Assembly: GCA_050313895.1 (NCBI GenBank)
Contig: JBNPMI010000024.1
DNA length: 16,133 bases
Direction: 5' to 3' (one strand)
Source: JALFST01 sp022779285
GTDB lineage: Bacteria; Bacillota; Clostridia; Tissierellales; Peptoniphilaceae
The notes beneath the pieces were generated by a model. That model was given only the letters and a program-made list of their open reading frames with translations. It was not told the DNA's origin and made no database searches. Made by a program: the position numbers and the translations under genes. Every line of letters starts with the position of its first letter. The first letter of the stretch is position 1. Shown here in pieces: positions 1-7,587 of the stretch.

Positions 1-1
1 A

Positions 2-679
2 AACAAGCTGATCCCGGGCACCAAGGTTCGTCTGGTCGACGGTGACGGAAAGGCCGTAGAGGAGAAGACGGCCGATGCAAGCGGTCGGATCACCTTCTGC
101 GGGCTTGATGGAGAAAAGGCTTATAAGCTCATTCTGGTGAAAAATCCTGCCGGATATTACCAGAGTCAGCCGCAGACCGAGCAGGACATAAGCTTTGCGG
201 CAATGGAAGCGGATGAAAACGGAAACTTTACAAAAGAGCTCACATTCCGCTCGTATGGCAGCCTGAAGGTGGATGTGAAGGATAAGAGCAGCGGTAAGAA
301 TGTGAAGGGTTCTGTCATCGTTCTGACGGATGAAGAAGGCAATCTCATCGCAGAAAAGACCATTCAGGGAGAGAAAGCATTTGTCGTCTTTGAGGGTCTG
401 GAGAGAGAAAAGACATATTTTGTCTATGAAAAATCCGTGCCGGCCGGATACTTTGAGGATCCGCAGGATGGACATGTCCGCATCGTGTTGGATAAAGCGA
501 AGGCAGATGCCGAGGGCATCTTCGGCTATACCTTCTTTGTAACTCAGAAACACACTCCCGGTGCTCCCGCTTCACCGAAGACGGGAGACGTCAGAGGCAT
601 GATATCCATGAAAGCGCTCTTCGTTGTGGCCATTGTATTCCTCGTTGGAAGCCTGAAGAAGAGAAAACAAAATCGCTAA
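2..679 (+). CDS. Sortase-anchored SpaA/Cna-B surface protein, 3' end only
   Basis: The reading frame is open from base 2, so the gene starts upstream; 225 residues are visible. Seen: a first Cna-B/SpaA-like unit (residues about 1-75, starting near the PGTKVRLVDGDGK stretch and ending in a VKNPAGYY strand), then a second (about 86-180, GSLKVDVKDKSSGK to EKSVPAGYF). These are the beta-sandwich units of pilins and adhesin stalks. The C-terminus is a cell-wall sorting signal: SPKTG at about 191-195 (bases 572-586), a hydrophobic segment and a KKRKQNR tail. Family knowledge: class C or B sortases cleave between T and G and attach the protein to peptidoglycan or a pilus. The motif begins with S instead of the classical L. 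A terminator follows directly, so this is the last gene of its transcript. Pilin subunit versus single-chain adhesin cannot be decided without the N-terminal part; no sortase gene is in the window. Confidence 0.9.
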   Translation, partial: NKLIPGTKVRLVDGDGKAVEEKTADASGRITFCGLDGEKAYKLILVKNPAGYYQSQPQTEQDISFAAMEADENGNFTKELTFRSYGSLKVDVKDKSSGKNVKGSVIVLTDEEGNLIAEKTIQGEKAFVVFEGLEREKTYFVYEKSVPAGYFEDPQDGHVRIVLDKAKADAEGIFGYTFFVTQKHTPGAPASPKTGDVRGMISMKALFVVAIVFLVGSLKKRKQNR

Positions 680-691
680 GCGGGCTTGGAG

Positions 692-724
692 AAAAGGGCT
701 CGGCAATTTTTGCCGGGTCCTTTT
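692..724 (+). terminator. Rho-independent terminator of the surface-protein gene
   Basis: A 15-bp stem (AAAAGGGCTCGGCAA with its partner TTGCCGGGTCCTTTT, two G-U pairs) closes a TTT loop. The 3' arm ends in TTTTCT. It lies 12 nt after the stop codon at 679. Confidence 0.85.
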
Positions 725-743
725 CTATTCCCGCACGGAAACG

Positions 744-752
744 TGTTATACT
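744..752 (+). promoter_or_regulatory. Candidate extended -10 promoter for the patatin-yitT operon
   Basis: TG-T-TATACT at 744-752 fits an extended -10 element. No convincing -35 hexamer lies 16-18 nt upstream, since that space is the end of the preceding terminator. It is the only good promoter-like sequence between the terminator and the gene starting at 822, giving a leader of about 60 nt. Confidence 0.45.
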
Positions 753-821
753 TATGCTTGCAATAAAGGAAAATGCCTGCGATCAATGGCGGGCTTTGCG
801 ATAAAAGAACGGAGAAAATGT

Positions 822-1661
822 ATGATCGGTATTGTGGATGTGGGCGGCGGCCTGCGAGACAGTTTTGGATGCGGTATTTTAGAGGCCTGCTTTGAGAAAA
901 ACATTCATTTTCATTATGCAATTGGTGTGTCGGCGGGAGCGTCCAATCTTGTGCGTTTTGTGGCGGGGCAGCCGAAATCGACATTGCCCTTTTATACGGA
1001 TTATCCATCGCGCCGTGAATATATGGGAGCCTTCCGCTATGTTCGCACACGAAACTTTGTGAATTATCGATATATTTACGAGGATATATCAGGAGAAACG
1101 GGAGAAAATCCCTTTGCATACAAGGCGTTTCAAGCTTCTCCGACAAAAGTTCATATTGTGGCTACCGATGCGGATTCGGGAGAACCTGCCTATTTTGATA
1201 AAGGTCAGATGCGGGAGAATGATTATCGGGTTCTCGCAGCATCCGCATGCCTGCCGGGCATGAATCGGCCCATCGTTTATGATCACCATCGATATTTTGA
1301 CGGCGGTATCAGCGATCCCATTCCCTATAAAAAGGCTATGCAGGAAGGCTGTGAGCGCATGATCGTGATTTTAACGCGACCACGTGACGAATACAGAGAG
1401 GACAGGAAGGATCGCATACAGTCCCGTTTGATTCAGCGTCGTTATCCGAAGGCGGCCGAGGTTTTTCGAATGCGTGCTATGCGCTATAATCAGGCATTGG
1501 ATGAGCTCAAGGAGCTGGAGAAGGAGGGAAGTGCGCTGATTCTTGCTCCGCAGAGCATTGAGGGAATGAAAACTCTCTCCTTTCATCAGGAAGCGATCCT
1601 TCATCTTTATCACGAGGGAAAAGAACAGATAGAAAAAATAGAGAATTTTTTAAATCGGTAG
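822..1661 (+). CDS. Patatin-like phospholipase family protein
   Basis: 279 residues. The start is ATG 822, preceded by GGAG at 811-814; an in-frame ATG at 786 lacks a good ribosome site and would add 12 non-family residues. Patatin hallmarks are all present and in order: the oxyanion loop GGGLR (8-12), the nucleophile elbow GVSAG with Ser37, and the DGG motif with Asp160. Together these give the Ser-Asp dyad of patatin acyl hydrolases. It resembles the bacterial YjjU-like branch, predicted to hydrolyse phospholipid or other acyl esters; the true substrate is unknown. There is no signal peptide or membrane segment, so it is probably cytoplasmic. Only 24 nt separate it from the yitT-family gene, so the two are probably co-transcribed. 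Confidence 0.9.
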   Translation: MIGIVDVGGGLRDSFGCGILEACFEKNIHFHYAIGVSAGASNLVRFVAGQPKSTLPFYTDYPSRREYMGAFRYVRTRNFVNYRYIYEDISGETGENPFAYKAFQASPTKVHIVATDADSGEPAYFDKGQMRENDYRVLAASACLPGMNRPIVYDHHRYFDGGISDPIPYKKAMQEGCERMIVILTRPRDEYREDRKDRIQSRLIQRRYPKAAEVFRMRAMRYNQALDELKELEKEGSALILAPQSIEGMKTLSFHQEAILHLYHEGKEQIEKIENFLNR

Positions 1662-1685
1662 GTATTGAATCAATAGGAGGAGAGC

Positions 1686-2693
1686 GTGAACGCAGAAGAA
1701 AACCGGACGGCCGAAGCACAGCCTGATGAGGCGCGGGCAGCAAACGAGGATCCGGAAGGTAGAAAAGCAAGAAAAGGGAAAACGCCGCCAATCAAAAAGG
1801 AACGCTACAGCTGGTTTCATTTTTTCGCACCGTATCGCAAAACCGTTCAATCCGATGGAATTCGTCTTGGGAAAATCATTCTTTCCACATTTCTTTTTGC
1901 AATTTCCATGAATTTTTTTCTGGACGCCATGGGGCTTTTGCCTGCCGGATTTAACGGCCTGTCGTTTCTGATTCAACGTATCGGATCGCAGTATTTCGGT
2001 ATCCATGTTCACTTCGCGGTTCTGAATATCGCCCTGAATGCAATTCCGGCGATCCTGGCATTTTTCCGAGTTGGCAAGCGTTTTGTGATCTATTCGGTCG
2101 TCCATATTGTGGTATACAGCTTTTTGATCGACTGGATTCCGCATTTTCAGCTCACAGACGACATCCTTTTAAACGTGATTTTCGGTGCGGTGATTCATGG
2201 AATCGGCCAGGGAATTGCCTTGAATGCAAACGCCAGCACCGGCGGAACAGACTTTATCGCCATGATGATCTCCAACAGATTCAACATCTCAACATGGAAT
2301 TATATGATGATATTTAATATGGGGATACTCGTGGTTTCGGGATTTCTATTTGGCTGGAGAGCTGCGATGTACTCCGTCTGCTTCCAATTTCTATCCACGC
2401 AGGTTGTCAATCGCCTGCACTCCCGCTATCAGAAGAAAACGGTATTTCTTGTTTGCAGTGATACCCCCGAGCTGGAAAAAAAGCTGATGCAAGAGACGCA
2501 TCATGGGATCACCAGATTCGAGGGTGTGGGAAGCTACAGCGGTAAAAAACGGACCATGCTTTACATGGTGGTCAGCAAAACGGATTTACCTGCAATTCGT
2601 AGGATATGCAAAGAATCCGAACAAGAAATTTTCATGAATATTACGACCTCGGATCAGCTTGCCGGAAGGTTTTACCTTCGGCCTCTGGATTAA
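1686..2693 (+). CDS. YitT family membrane protein (YitT plus DUF2179)
   Basis: 335 residues. GTG start at 1686 with AGGAGG at 1675-1680. Seen: a hydrophilic, charged N-terminus of about 55 residues, then hydrophobic segments near 61-80, 105-127, 133-150, 160-180 and 205-223, and the family signature GIGQGIALNANASTGGTDFIA-like region at 172-192. The C-terminal cytosolic domain (about 251-330, from KKTVFLVCSDTPELEKKLM) matches DUF2179. YitT proteins are widespread integral membrane proteins of Bacillota without an agreed transport substrate. The charged N-terminal tail is longer than I expect for the family. It follows the patatin-like gene by 24 nt and ends against a bidirectional hairpin shared with ylmH. 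Confidence 0.88.
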   Translation: MNAEENRTAEAQPDEARAANEDPEGRKARKGKTPPIKKERYSWFHFFAPYRKTVQSDGIRLGKIILSTFLFAISMNFFLDAMGLLPAGFNGLSFLIQRIGSQYFGIHVHFAVLNIALNAIPAILAFFRVGKRFVIYSVVHIVVYSFLIDWIPHFQLTDDILLNVIFGAVIHGIGQGIALNANASTGGTDFIAMMISNRFNISTWNYMMIFNMGILVVSGFLFGWRAAMYSVCFQFLSTQVVNRLHSRYQKKTVFLVCSDTPELEKKLMQETHHGITRFEGVGSYSGKKRTMLYMVVSKTDLPAIRRICKESEQEIFMNITTSDQLAGRFYLRPLD

Positions 2694-2697
2694 ATTG

Positions 2698-2729
2698 ACG
2701 CCCGCAAACGGATTTCCGTTCGCGGGCGT
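2698..2729. terminator. Bidirectional hairpin between yitT and ylmH
   Basis: ACGCCCGC and ACGGA-side arms pair over 14 of 15 positions (one A-C mismatch at 2706/2721) around a two-base TT loop. It sits 5 nt after the yitT stop and its outer base pair touches the ylmH stop codon (2729-2731 on the minus strand). The T-tracts are weak on both sides (GTTATT on plus, GTCAATTT on minus), so termination may be partial. Confidence 0.65.
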
Positions 2730-3436
2730 TATTGGTATCTGCCAATGGAAAGCACTAACGAACCGCCCTTTGTATTTCGCAGAACCTGATAAAATCGTAT
2801 TTTTCCGTGTCGTCTGTAGGAAATGCGCTGATCGTTCACAAGAGTTGCATGTACGCGCGTCTCCTCTGCTCCGTCAACCTGGACAAGTCCGGTACGGATG
2901 TCATTCTGTGCTTGGCTGCGAGACACACGAAAGGCAGTGGATAGAAAGCGATCCAAGCGTAACGAGCTGACCACGATCTCTTCTTTTTGAATGCGGATCA
3001 GATCCTGGATCGGGAGTTCGTCTACAAGGCGGGTACGAACTCCCGCTCGTCCGACCTGCTGCAGGGTATTCAAAACAAACTCCGCCATAGAGCTTTTGAT
3101 TAAAAGAAAAGCGTGCGCATCCTGTACAAAGATATCTCCGATTACACGTCTTTCCAGCCCTAAGCCGAGCAATGCGCCCAAATAGTCACGATGCGAAAGA
3201 TGCACGTAATCTCCCGCAAGAGAGTCCATCCGCAAAACGGAAAACTGTGCTTTTCCCGGTCCGAAATGGACGAGCTTTCGCTCCCATTCTTCCTCATAAA
3301 CACAAGGGTCTGCATATTGCAGGGAAGGAGCAATCGCAAGATATTCACGATATTCCTCCGGTGTCAGAAAATCGGTATCGATGCCGATGCCGCGCTGCCG
3401 GCTTCGATCGGCAAGCTCACGAAAATGAATGGTCAT
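2729..3436 (-). CDS. ylmH: YlmH-family S4-domain RNA-binding protein
   Basis: 235 residues, ATG at 3436 with a GGGAGA ribosome site just upstream. The central block HLSHRDYLGALLGLGLERRV (about 79-98) followed by GDIFV is the YlmH signature. The C-terminal S4 domain spans about 158-220, beginning SLRLDRFLS and containing RSQAQNDIRTGLVQVDG, the fold that binds structured rRNA/tRNA. Family knowledge: in Bacillus subtilis YlmH binds stalled 50S-peptidyl-tRNA and acts in ribosome-associated quality control. There it lies in the ylm/div cell-division cluster; here it is alone, between yitT and acpP. A possible minus-strand -10 (TATAAT, 3457-3462) lies in the spacer shared with acpP. Confidence 0.88.
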   Translation of the reverse strand: MTIHFRELADRSRQRGIGIDTDFLTPEEYREYLAIAPSLQYADPCVYEEEWERKLVHFGPGKAQFSVLRMDSLAGDYVHLSHRDYLGALLGLGLERRVIGDIFVQDAHAFLLIKSSMAEFVLNTLQQVGRAGVRTRLVDELPIQDLIRIQKEEIVVSSLRLDRFLSTAFRVSRSQAQNDIRTGLVQVDGAEETRVHATLVNDQRISYRRHGKIRFYQVLRNTKGGSLVLSIGRYQ

Positions 3437-3469
3437 AAATTCTCCCTTCCAATATTATTATATTTGTTT

Positions 3470-3498
3470 TTGAAATCATGTGTATAATTTGGTATGAT
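3470..3498 (+). promoter_or_regulatory. Sigma-A-type promoter of acpP
   Basis: TTGAAA at 3470-3475, a 17-nt spacer and TATGAT at 3493-3498, giving a leader of about 20 nt before the acpP start. A second TATAAT at 3483-3488 has no suitably spaced -35. The 89-bp spacer also has to hold the divergent ylmH promoter. Confidence 0.7.
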
Positions 3499-3525
3499 AT
3501 AGACCATTAGAAAGAGGAGAGAATT

Positions 3526-3759
3526 ATGAATTATTTAGATCAGGTGATTCGCATCGTAGCGGAAACGATGAATGCAGATCCGGCAAAGCTCAGCCGAGAT
3601 ACGGATATTCAGGCGGATCTTCATGCGGATTCTTTGGATATGGTAGAGATGTCCATGGCCGTGGAGGATACCTTTGAAATTCAGATTGATGATGAGGCGA
3701 TGGTTCAGATTCGCACTATTGGAGACATTGTGGATCAGCTTGAAAAAATTCTTCAGTAG
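3526..3759 (+). CDS. acpP: Acyl carrier protein
   Basis: 77 residues, the usual ACP length, from ATG 3526 with GAGGAGA at 3514-3520. The prosthetic-group motif DSLDMVEM is present, with Ser36 as the phosphopantetheine site, followed by the acidic helix II and III region (MAVEDTFEIQIDDEAM) that docks to fatty-acid synthase enzymes. It is strongly acidic, as expected. Role: carries growing acyl chains in type II fatty-acid synthesis. It is a single-gene unit with its own promoter, not beside fab genes, so a specialised ACP is possible, but nothing in the sequence points away from the fatty-acid ACP. Confidence 0.92.
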   Translation: MNYLDQVIRIVAETMNADPAKLSRDTDIQADLHADSLDMVEMSMAVEDTFEIQIDDEAMVQIRTIGDIVDQLEKILQ

Positions 3760-3826
3760 GATGCCATGCTTTCGAAGGATATGCTTTGCTTCGGAAAGAG
3801 AATGCTTCAAAAGATGAAATTCGCTC

Positions 3827-3855
3827 TTGCAAAAGCATTTTGGGTTTGCTATAAT
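3827..3855 (+). promoter_or_regulatory. Strong promoter of the tRNA-Trp/tRNA-Ile operon
   Basis: TTGCAA at 3827-3832, a 17-nt spacer and TATAAT at 3850-3855, preceded by TGC, so it is also an extended -10. Expected transcription start is near 3862, about 40 nt before the first tRNA. Confidence 0.85.
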
Positions 3856-3871
3856 TTTTTAGTCAGTTCGT

Positions 3872-3888
3872 TCGACCGGTGCGGTCGA
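3872..3888 (+). other. Leader hairpin upstream of the tRNA pair
   Basis: TCGACCG and CGGTCGA form a perfect 7-bp stem around GTG. It falls in the predicted 5' leader of the tRNA precursor, 12 nt before tRNA-Trp. Such leader stems occur in pre-tRNAs handled by RNase P; no regulatory role can be shown from sequence. Confidence 0.5.
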
Positions 3889-3900
3889 CGTTACTTACCT

Positions 3901-3973
3901 AGGGGCATAGTTCAGTTGGTAGAACGTCGGTCTCCAAAACCGAATGTCGAGGGTTCGAGTCCTTTTGCCCCTG
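3901..3973 (+). tRNA. tRNA-Trp (CCA anticodon)
   Basis: 73 nt with a full cloverleaf: acceptor arm AGGGGCA/TGCCCCT, D arm GTTC/GAAC, anticodon arm TCGGT/ACCGA with loop CTCCAAA (anticodon CCA), T arm with loop TTCGAGT, and discriminator G. The 3' CCA is not encoded and must be added by nucleotidyltransferase. Confidence 0.96.
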
Positions 3974-3976
3974 TGT

Positions 3977-4050
<74 letters not shown>

Positions 4051-4055
4051 TACCG

Positions 4056-4088
4056 AAAACCGCTTGGAATTTATTCCAAGCGGTTTTT
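4056..4088. terminator. Terminator of the tRNA operon, usable from both strands
   Basis: AAAACCGCTTGGAA pairs perfectly with TTCCAAGCGGTTTT around TTTA, followed by a T-tract on the plus strand. The minus-strand copy also ends in TTTT, so it can also end the converging exonuclease gene, whose stop is at 4116. Confidence 0.92.
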
Positions 4089-4115
4089 CTGTGTCTGTAT
4101 TTTCCTGTCTATTTT

Positions 4116-5096
4116 CTAAAGGTGGAGGCTTTGATTTCGGATATGCGTCAGAGAATCCTGCGCAAGCTGCAGCAGATTGAGCGCATCCGCCTGTTTATTG
4201 ATCTGCAAAACAAGGAAGGGAGCCGGCAGAGCAAAGGCGGACTGATCCGTTGATTTTTCCGGAGAGACGGCCAGGAAGAGGAGATCCTCACCTTTTTTGA
4301 GCTTATGGACGGGGATGCGCATCCGCAGCTGATTGTCTTCCCATTCTAAGGAAACGAAGGAATCGGTAAAGTAAAGAGGAACCCTCCGGCTCGGAGAGGA
4401 GGAAAGCGAGAGAAATGCAAAATCCTTCTCAAGCTGAAAGCGCTCCAGCCGGATTCGATACCGTGACTGCAAGTCTGGTGAGGAGATTCCGGAGTCTTTT
4501 TCCTCACCGGGATCGAAAGAAATCGAAAACGATACAGCCCTTTGAATTTGATGCAGAAACGGGAGAAGCTCTCCGGTATGTATGAGATCCTCCTGATTAT
4601 GCATCAGGACCTTTTGCTGAAGAGACTCGTCATCCGCGAGATGCTTTTTACTTGCGGCAACCTCTTTTCCGCTCATGGAATCTCTGCGTACGATTCCTGC
4701 CGCTTTTTCAACGGTTTTGAGCCGCAAATCCGGGAGTGTCAGAAAATTTCTTTTTTGGCGCAGCATGGTGAGCAGATCCAGGGATCGGAAGCTCGGCAAA
4801 GCAATCCCGTGCATCGCTGCGCGTGCGTTGAGAAAGGGAAGATCAAAGCCGTCTCCGTTATAGGTGATCATTTCAGTATCTTTGAGAAGGGGAACGGCTT
4901 TTTGAAGGATCCGTTTTTCCTCTTCCGGAGAAGGCACGGTGCACAGCCATTGCATCAGAAAATGCTCTCGCGCAATTCCGATGAGGAAAATCGTATCCGA
5001 ATCGCGGCGAAAGCCGGTAGTTTCTATATCGAAAATTGCCTGATGGGATTGGATAGGCAGCGAAATATTGGGTATTTTTTGTTCTATAATCGGCAT
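4116..5096 (-). CDS. YprB-like RNase H-fold (DEDD) exonuclease domain protein
   Basis: 326 residues. The start is ATG 5096, preceded by ACAGGAG with a TCACT spacer; a longer frame back to 5219 would overlap the divergent desulfurase gene and lacks a ribosome site. The DEDD exonuclease pattern is visible: Exo I FDIETTG (Asp23, Glu25), Exo II TYNGDGFDLPFL (Asp85), Exo III HNQEDLIHT (His166, Asp170). This is the RNase_H_2/YprB family; in Bacillus yprB sits beside the helicase gene yprA, which is absent here. Residues after about 190 match no domain I know, but form regular mixed strands. Substrate unknown; 3'-5' nuclease activity is a family inference. A weak minus-strand -10 (TATACT, 5125-5130) precedes it. 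Confidence 0.82.
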   Translation of the reverse strand: MPIIEQKIPNISLPIQSHQAIFDIETTGFRRDSDTIFLIGIAREHFLMQWLCTVPSPEEEKRILQKAVPLLKDTEMITYNGDGFDLPFLNARAAMHGIALPSFRSLDLLTMLRQKRNFLTLPDLRLKTVEKAAGIVRRDSMSGKEVAASKKHLADDESLQQKVLMHNQEDLIHTGELLPFLHQIQRAVSFSISFDPGEEKDSGISSPDLQSRYRIRLERFQLEKDFAFLSLSSSPSRRVPLYFTDSFVSLEWEDNQLRMRIPVHKLKKGEDLLFLAVSPEKSTDQSAFALPAPFLVLQINKQADALNLLQLAQDSLTHIRNQSLHL

Positions 5097-5188
5097 AGTG
5101 ACTCCTGTGTTACAATGTGTAATCAGTATACACGAGAGGGGAAGAGAGAAAAAATTTTCTTCCCGCCTTTCATTGGAAGGAGGAATCC

Positions 5189-6325
5189 ATGATCTATTTT
5201 GATAATGCGGCGACAACACCGGTCGACCCTGCGGTCATCGATGTCATTCATGAGGTTTTGCAAAAGGACTGGGGCAATCCGAGCTCGCTTCATCGTAAAG
5301 GATATCAGGCGGAAAAGCGTCTTTCGGCAGCCCGTGAATCCATCGCCGGCATCTTGGGAACCGATGCAAAATCCATCTATTTTACGGGCTCGGCAACGGA
5401 TGCGAATAATATCGCCATTCGTGGAAGCTTGAAATCCGGCGCCGGTCAAAATATTGTCATTTCCGCAATCGAGCACAGCTCCATCCTGAATCTTGCCGCG
5501 CAATTGGAGCGGGAGGGATGGGAAATTCGAAAAATCCCCGTCGATTCCTACGGCCGTGTGCGTTGGCCGGAGGTGGACAAGCTGGTCGATGACCATACCG
5601 CTCTGGTAGCCGTAATGCATGTAAATAATGAGCTGGGTACGATTGAGCCCGTTGCCGAGATTGGGAAAAGGCTCAAGGAGGATCATCCGGAAGTGCGCTT
5701 TCTTGTCGACGGAACTCAGGCATTAGGCAAGCTTGCGGTGCGGCTTTCGGCTCTTCCCATTGATTTTTATACAGCAAGCGGACATAAGCTTATGGCGCCA
5801 AAGGGCGTGGGGATGCTCTATGTGCATCTCGATGCGGTGCTTCGTCCGCTGGAATATGGAGGAGGACAGGAAAGAGGACTGCATCCGGGTACGGAAAATG
5901 TGGCATATGCATGCGGCATGGCCAGGGCGCTGGAGCTGATGATGCAGGCACGAACAAATGAACAGTATGATCCTAATATTATGGAGATTCACCGAAGAGC
6001 GCAAGCGCGTATTGCACGGATGCAAGGAGTCAGGCTGAACAGTCCGGAGGATGCCAGCCCCTATATTTTAAACATTGCCATCGAGGGAATTCGTGCGGAG
6101 GTTCTCATGCATTTTATGGAAATGGAGGAGATGTATCTTTCCTCCGGCTCTGCGTGCAGCAAGGGAAGGGCGAGCCATGTTCTGGAAGCGATCGGAATTC
6201 CCGATCGTCTGAGGGAAGGATGTGTGCGCGTCTCCTTTCAGCGTGAAAATCGCGCGGATGAGGTGGATCCGTTCTTTGATCGTATGGAAGAGGGAATCCG
6301 GATGATGCGCGAATTACAGAGGTGA
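5189..6325 (+). CDS. Cysteine desulfurase (NifS/IscS family)
   Basis: 378 residues, ATG 5189 with a full AAGGAGG at 5177-5183. Fold-type I PLP enzyme landmarks: IYFDNAATTP N-terminus, His96 (EHSS) stacking on PLP, NNELGT at 146-151, Asp174, PLP lysine Lys200 in ASGHKLMAPKG, and the mobile-loop catalytic Cys323 in SSGSACS. It removes sulfur from cysteine as a persulfide. The next gene, thiI, starts 7 nt after its stop, and thiI's ribosome site overlaps that stop. This is the arrangement of the Bacillus NifZ-ThiI pair, so the likely job is to feed sulfur to ThiI for tRNA s4U (and perhaps thiazole) instead of general Fe-S assembly. No scaffold (iscU/sufU) is nearby. Confidence 0.93.
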   Translation: MIYFDNAATTPVDPAVIDVIHEVLQKDWGNPSSLHRKGYQAEKRLSAARESIAGILGTDAKSIYFTGSATDANNIAIRGSLKSGAGQNIVISAIEHSSILNLAAQLEREGWEIRKIPVDSYGRVRWPEVDKLVDDHTALVAVMHVNNELGTIEPVAEIGKRLKEDHPEVRFLVDGTQALGKLAVRLSALPIDFYTASGHKLMAPKGVGMLYVHLDAVLRPLEYGGGQERGLHPGTENVAYACGMARALELMMQARTNEQYDPNIMEIHRRAQARIARMQGVRLNSPEDASPYILNIAIEGIRAEVLMHFMEMEEMYLSSGSACSKGRASHVLEAIGIPDRLREGCVRVSFQRENRADEVDPFFDRMEEGIRMMRELQR

Positions 6326-6332
6326 GGAAATT

Positions 6333-7520
6333 ATGGAAAATACCTGGGTTATTGCAGTAAGCTTCGGGGAGCTGATCCTGAAGGGAAAAAATCGGGGACG
6401 CTTTATTGCGAATGCGGAAAGGCATATTCGAGGAGCGGTCAAGGACATTCCTGTGATCCGGACTTTTTCTCAGCATGGAAAATATTTTGTGGAGATTCCC
6501 GAGGAGTATGTAGATGAGGCGGTGCAAAAAATTCGCAAGGTTTTCGGCATCATTTATGTTACCCCAAGCTTGAAAATTCAGAGAGAGAAAAGGGAAATTG
6601 TCGATGCTGCCGCGCTTCTGCTTCGCCGCAAGGTGGATCAGTGGAGACGGGAAAACGGAAAAATGCCGACCTTTAAGGTGCGTGCCAAAAGAAGTGATAA
6701 AAGCTTTCCCATGACGTCTCCTGAGATTGCCGCTGATATCGGCGGAGAGCTGGAGGAAATGTTCCCCGACGCCGAGGTCGATGTCAGGAATCCGGACATT
6801 ACGGTTCTGGTGGAAATTCGTGAGGATGCTTTTGTATCCATTGATCGATGGAAGGGCTTGGGCGGATTACCCGGCGGCTCGGGAGGGCGCGGGCTTCTCC
6901 TGCTTTCCGGTGGCATCGATTCTCCCGCAGCGGGCTTTGCAATGGCGCGCAGAGGTCTTGCACTGGGCGCGATTCATTTTCATTCCTACCCCTTTACCAG
7001 CGAAAGAGCAAAGGATAAGGCGGTGCGCCTGGCGAAAAAGCTGGTGCCCTTTGTGGGACCGATGCAGATCTACATGATCAATCTGACGGATACCTATACG
7101 TCCATCAGCCGCCATGCTCAAAAAAAGAACACGACAGTGCTTTCACGCCGCATGATGATGCGTATCGCGGAGCATATCTGTGATCAGTATGACTATGATG
7201 CCATGATTACGGGAGAGAGCCTTGGTCAGGTTGCTTCTCAGACGATTCAAGGGATTCATTGTGTGAACGCGGTTGCCACGCGTCCTATTCTAAGACCGTT
7301 TATCGCATCGGATAAGACGGAAATCATTCGGATTGCCCGCGAAATCGACACCTACGACATTTCCATTGAGCCTTATGATGACTGCTGCTCCTTCTTTGCG
7401 CCTACCCAGCCGAATACGAAGCCCCGGCTCACGGACATGGAGAAGGAGGAGGAGGGGCTGGATATTGCGGATCTGATGACAAAAGCACTCGCTTCGATGG
7501 AAATCATCTCTATAGAATGA
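6333..7520 (+). CDS. thiI: tRNA 4-thiouridine synthetase ThiI, short form
   Basis: 395 residues, ATG 6333 with GAGGTGAGG overlapping the upstream stop. Domains in order: N-terminal ferredoxin-like region, THUMP domain (about 60-165, with FKVRAKRSDKSFPMTSPEI), and a PP-loop ATP pyrophosphatase with SGGIDSP at 192-198. The adenylation core continues to a Cys-Cys pair at 351-352 (PYDDCCSFFAPTQP), which covers the conserved Cys344 position of E. coli ThiI. The protein ends there: the rhodanese domain of the E. coli enzyme (about 480 residues) is absent. This matches Bacillus-type ThiI, where a dedicated desulfurase passes sulfur directly. It modifies U8 of tRNAs. Confidence 0.94.
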   Translation: MENTWVIAVSFGELILKGKNRGRFIANAERHIRGAVKDIPVIRTFSQHGKYFVEIPEEYVDEAVQKIRKVFGIIYVTPSLKIQREKREIVDAAALLLRRKVDQWRRENGKMPTFKVRAKRSDKSFPMTSPEIAADIGGELEEMFPDAEVDVRNPDITVLVEIREDAFVSIDRWKGLGGLPGGSGGRGLLLLSGGIDSPAAGFAMARRGLALGAIHFHSYPFTSERAKDKAVRLAKKLVPFVGPMQIYMINLTDTYTSISRHAQKKNTTVLSRRMMMRIAEHICDQYDYDAMITGESLGQVASQTIQGIHCVNAVATRPILRPFIASDKTEIIRIAREIDTYDISIEPYDDCCSFFAPTQPNTKPRLTDMEKEEEGLDIADLMTKALASMEIISIE

Positions 7521-7537
7521 GCTTCTTCGGAACATAC

Positions 7538-7565
7538 TTCTTTTATACATTTTTCAGAGTATAAT
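7538..7565 (+). promoter_or_regulatory. Candidate promoter of the BI-1 gene
   Basis: TATAAT at 7560-7565 is a consensus -10. The best -35 is TTCTTT at 7538-7543 with a 16-nt spacer, which is weak. No clear terminator lies between the thiI stop (7520) and this point, so read-through from thiI is also possible. Confidence 0.5.
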
Positions 7566-7587
7566 AGAATCAAAGGAGGTTATTATA

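Noticed and set aside
676..1146. Minus-strand open frame of 156 codons
   Set aside because: It overlaps the terminator, promoter and 5' half of the patatin-like gene and reads like antisense with no family pattern.
5111..5135. GTGTA/TACAC inverted repeat between the exonuclease and desulfurase genes as a possible Fe-S regulator (IscR-type) site
   Set aside because: The arms are only 5 bp and do not fit the IscR consensus I know; more likely chance around overlapping promoter elements.
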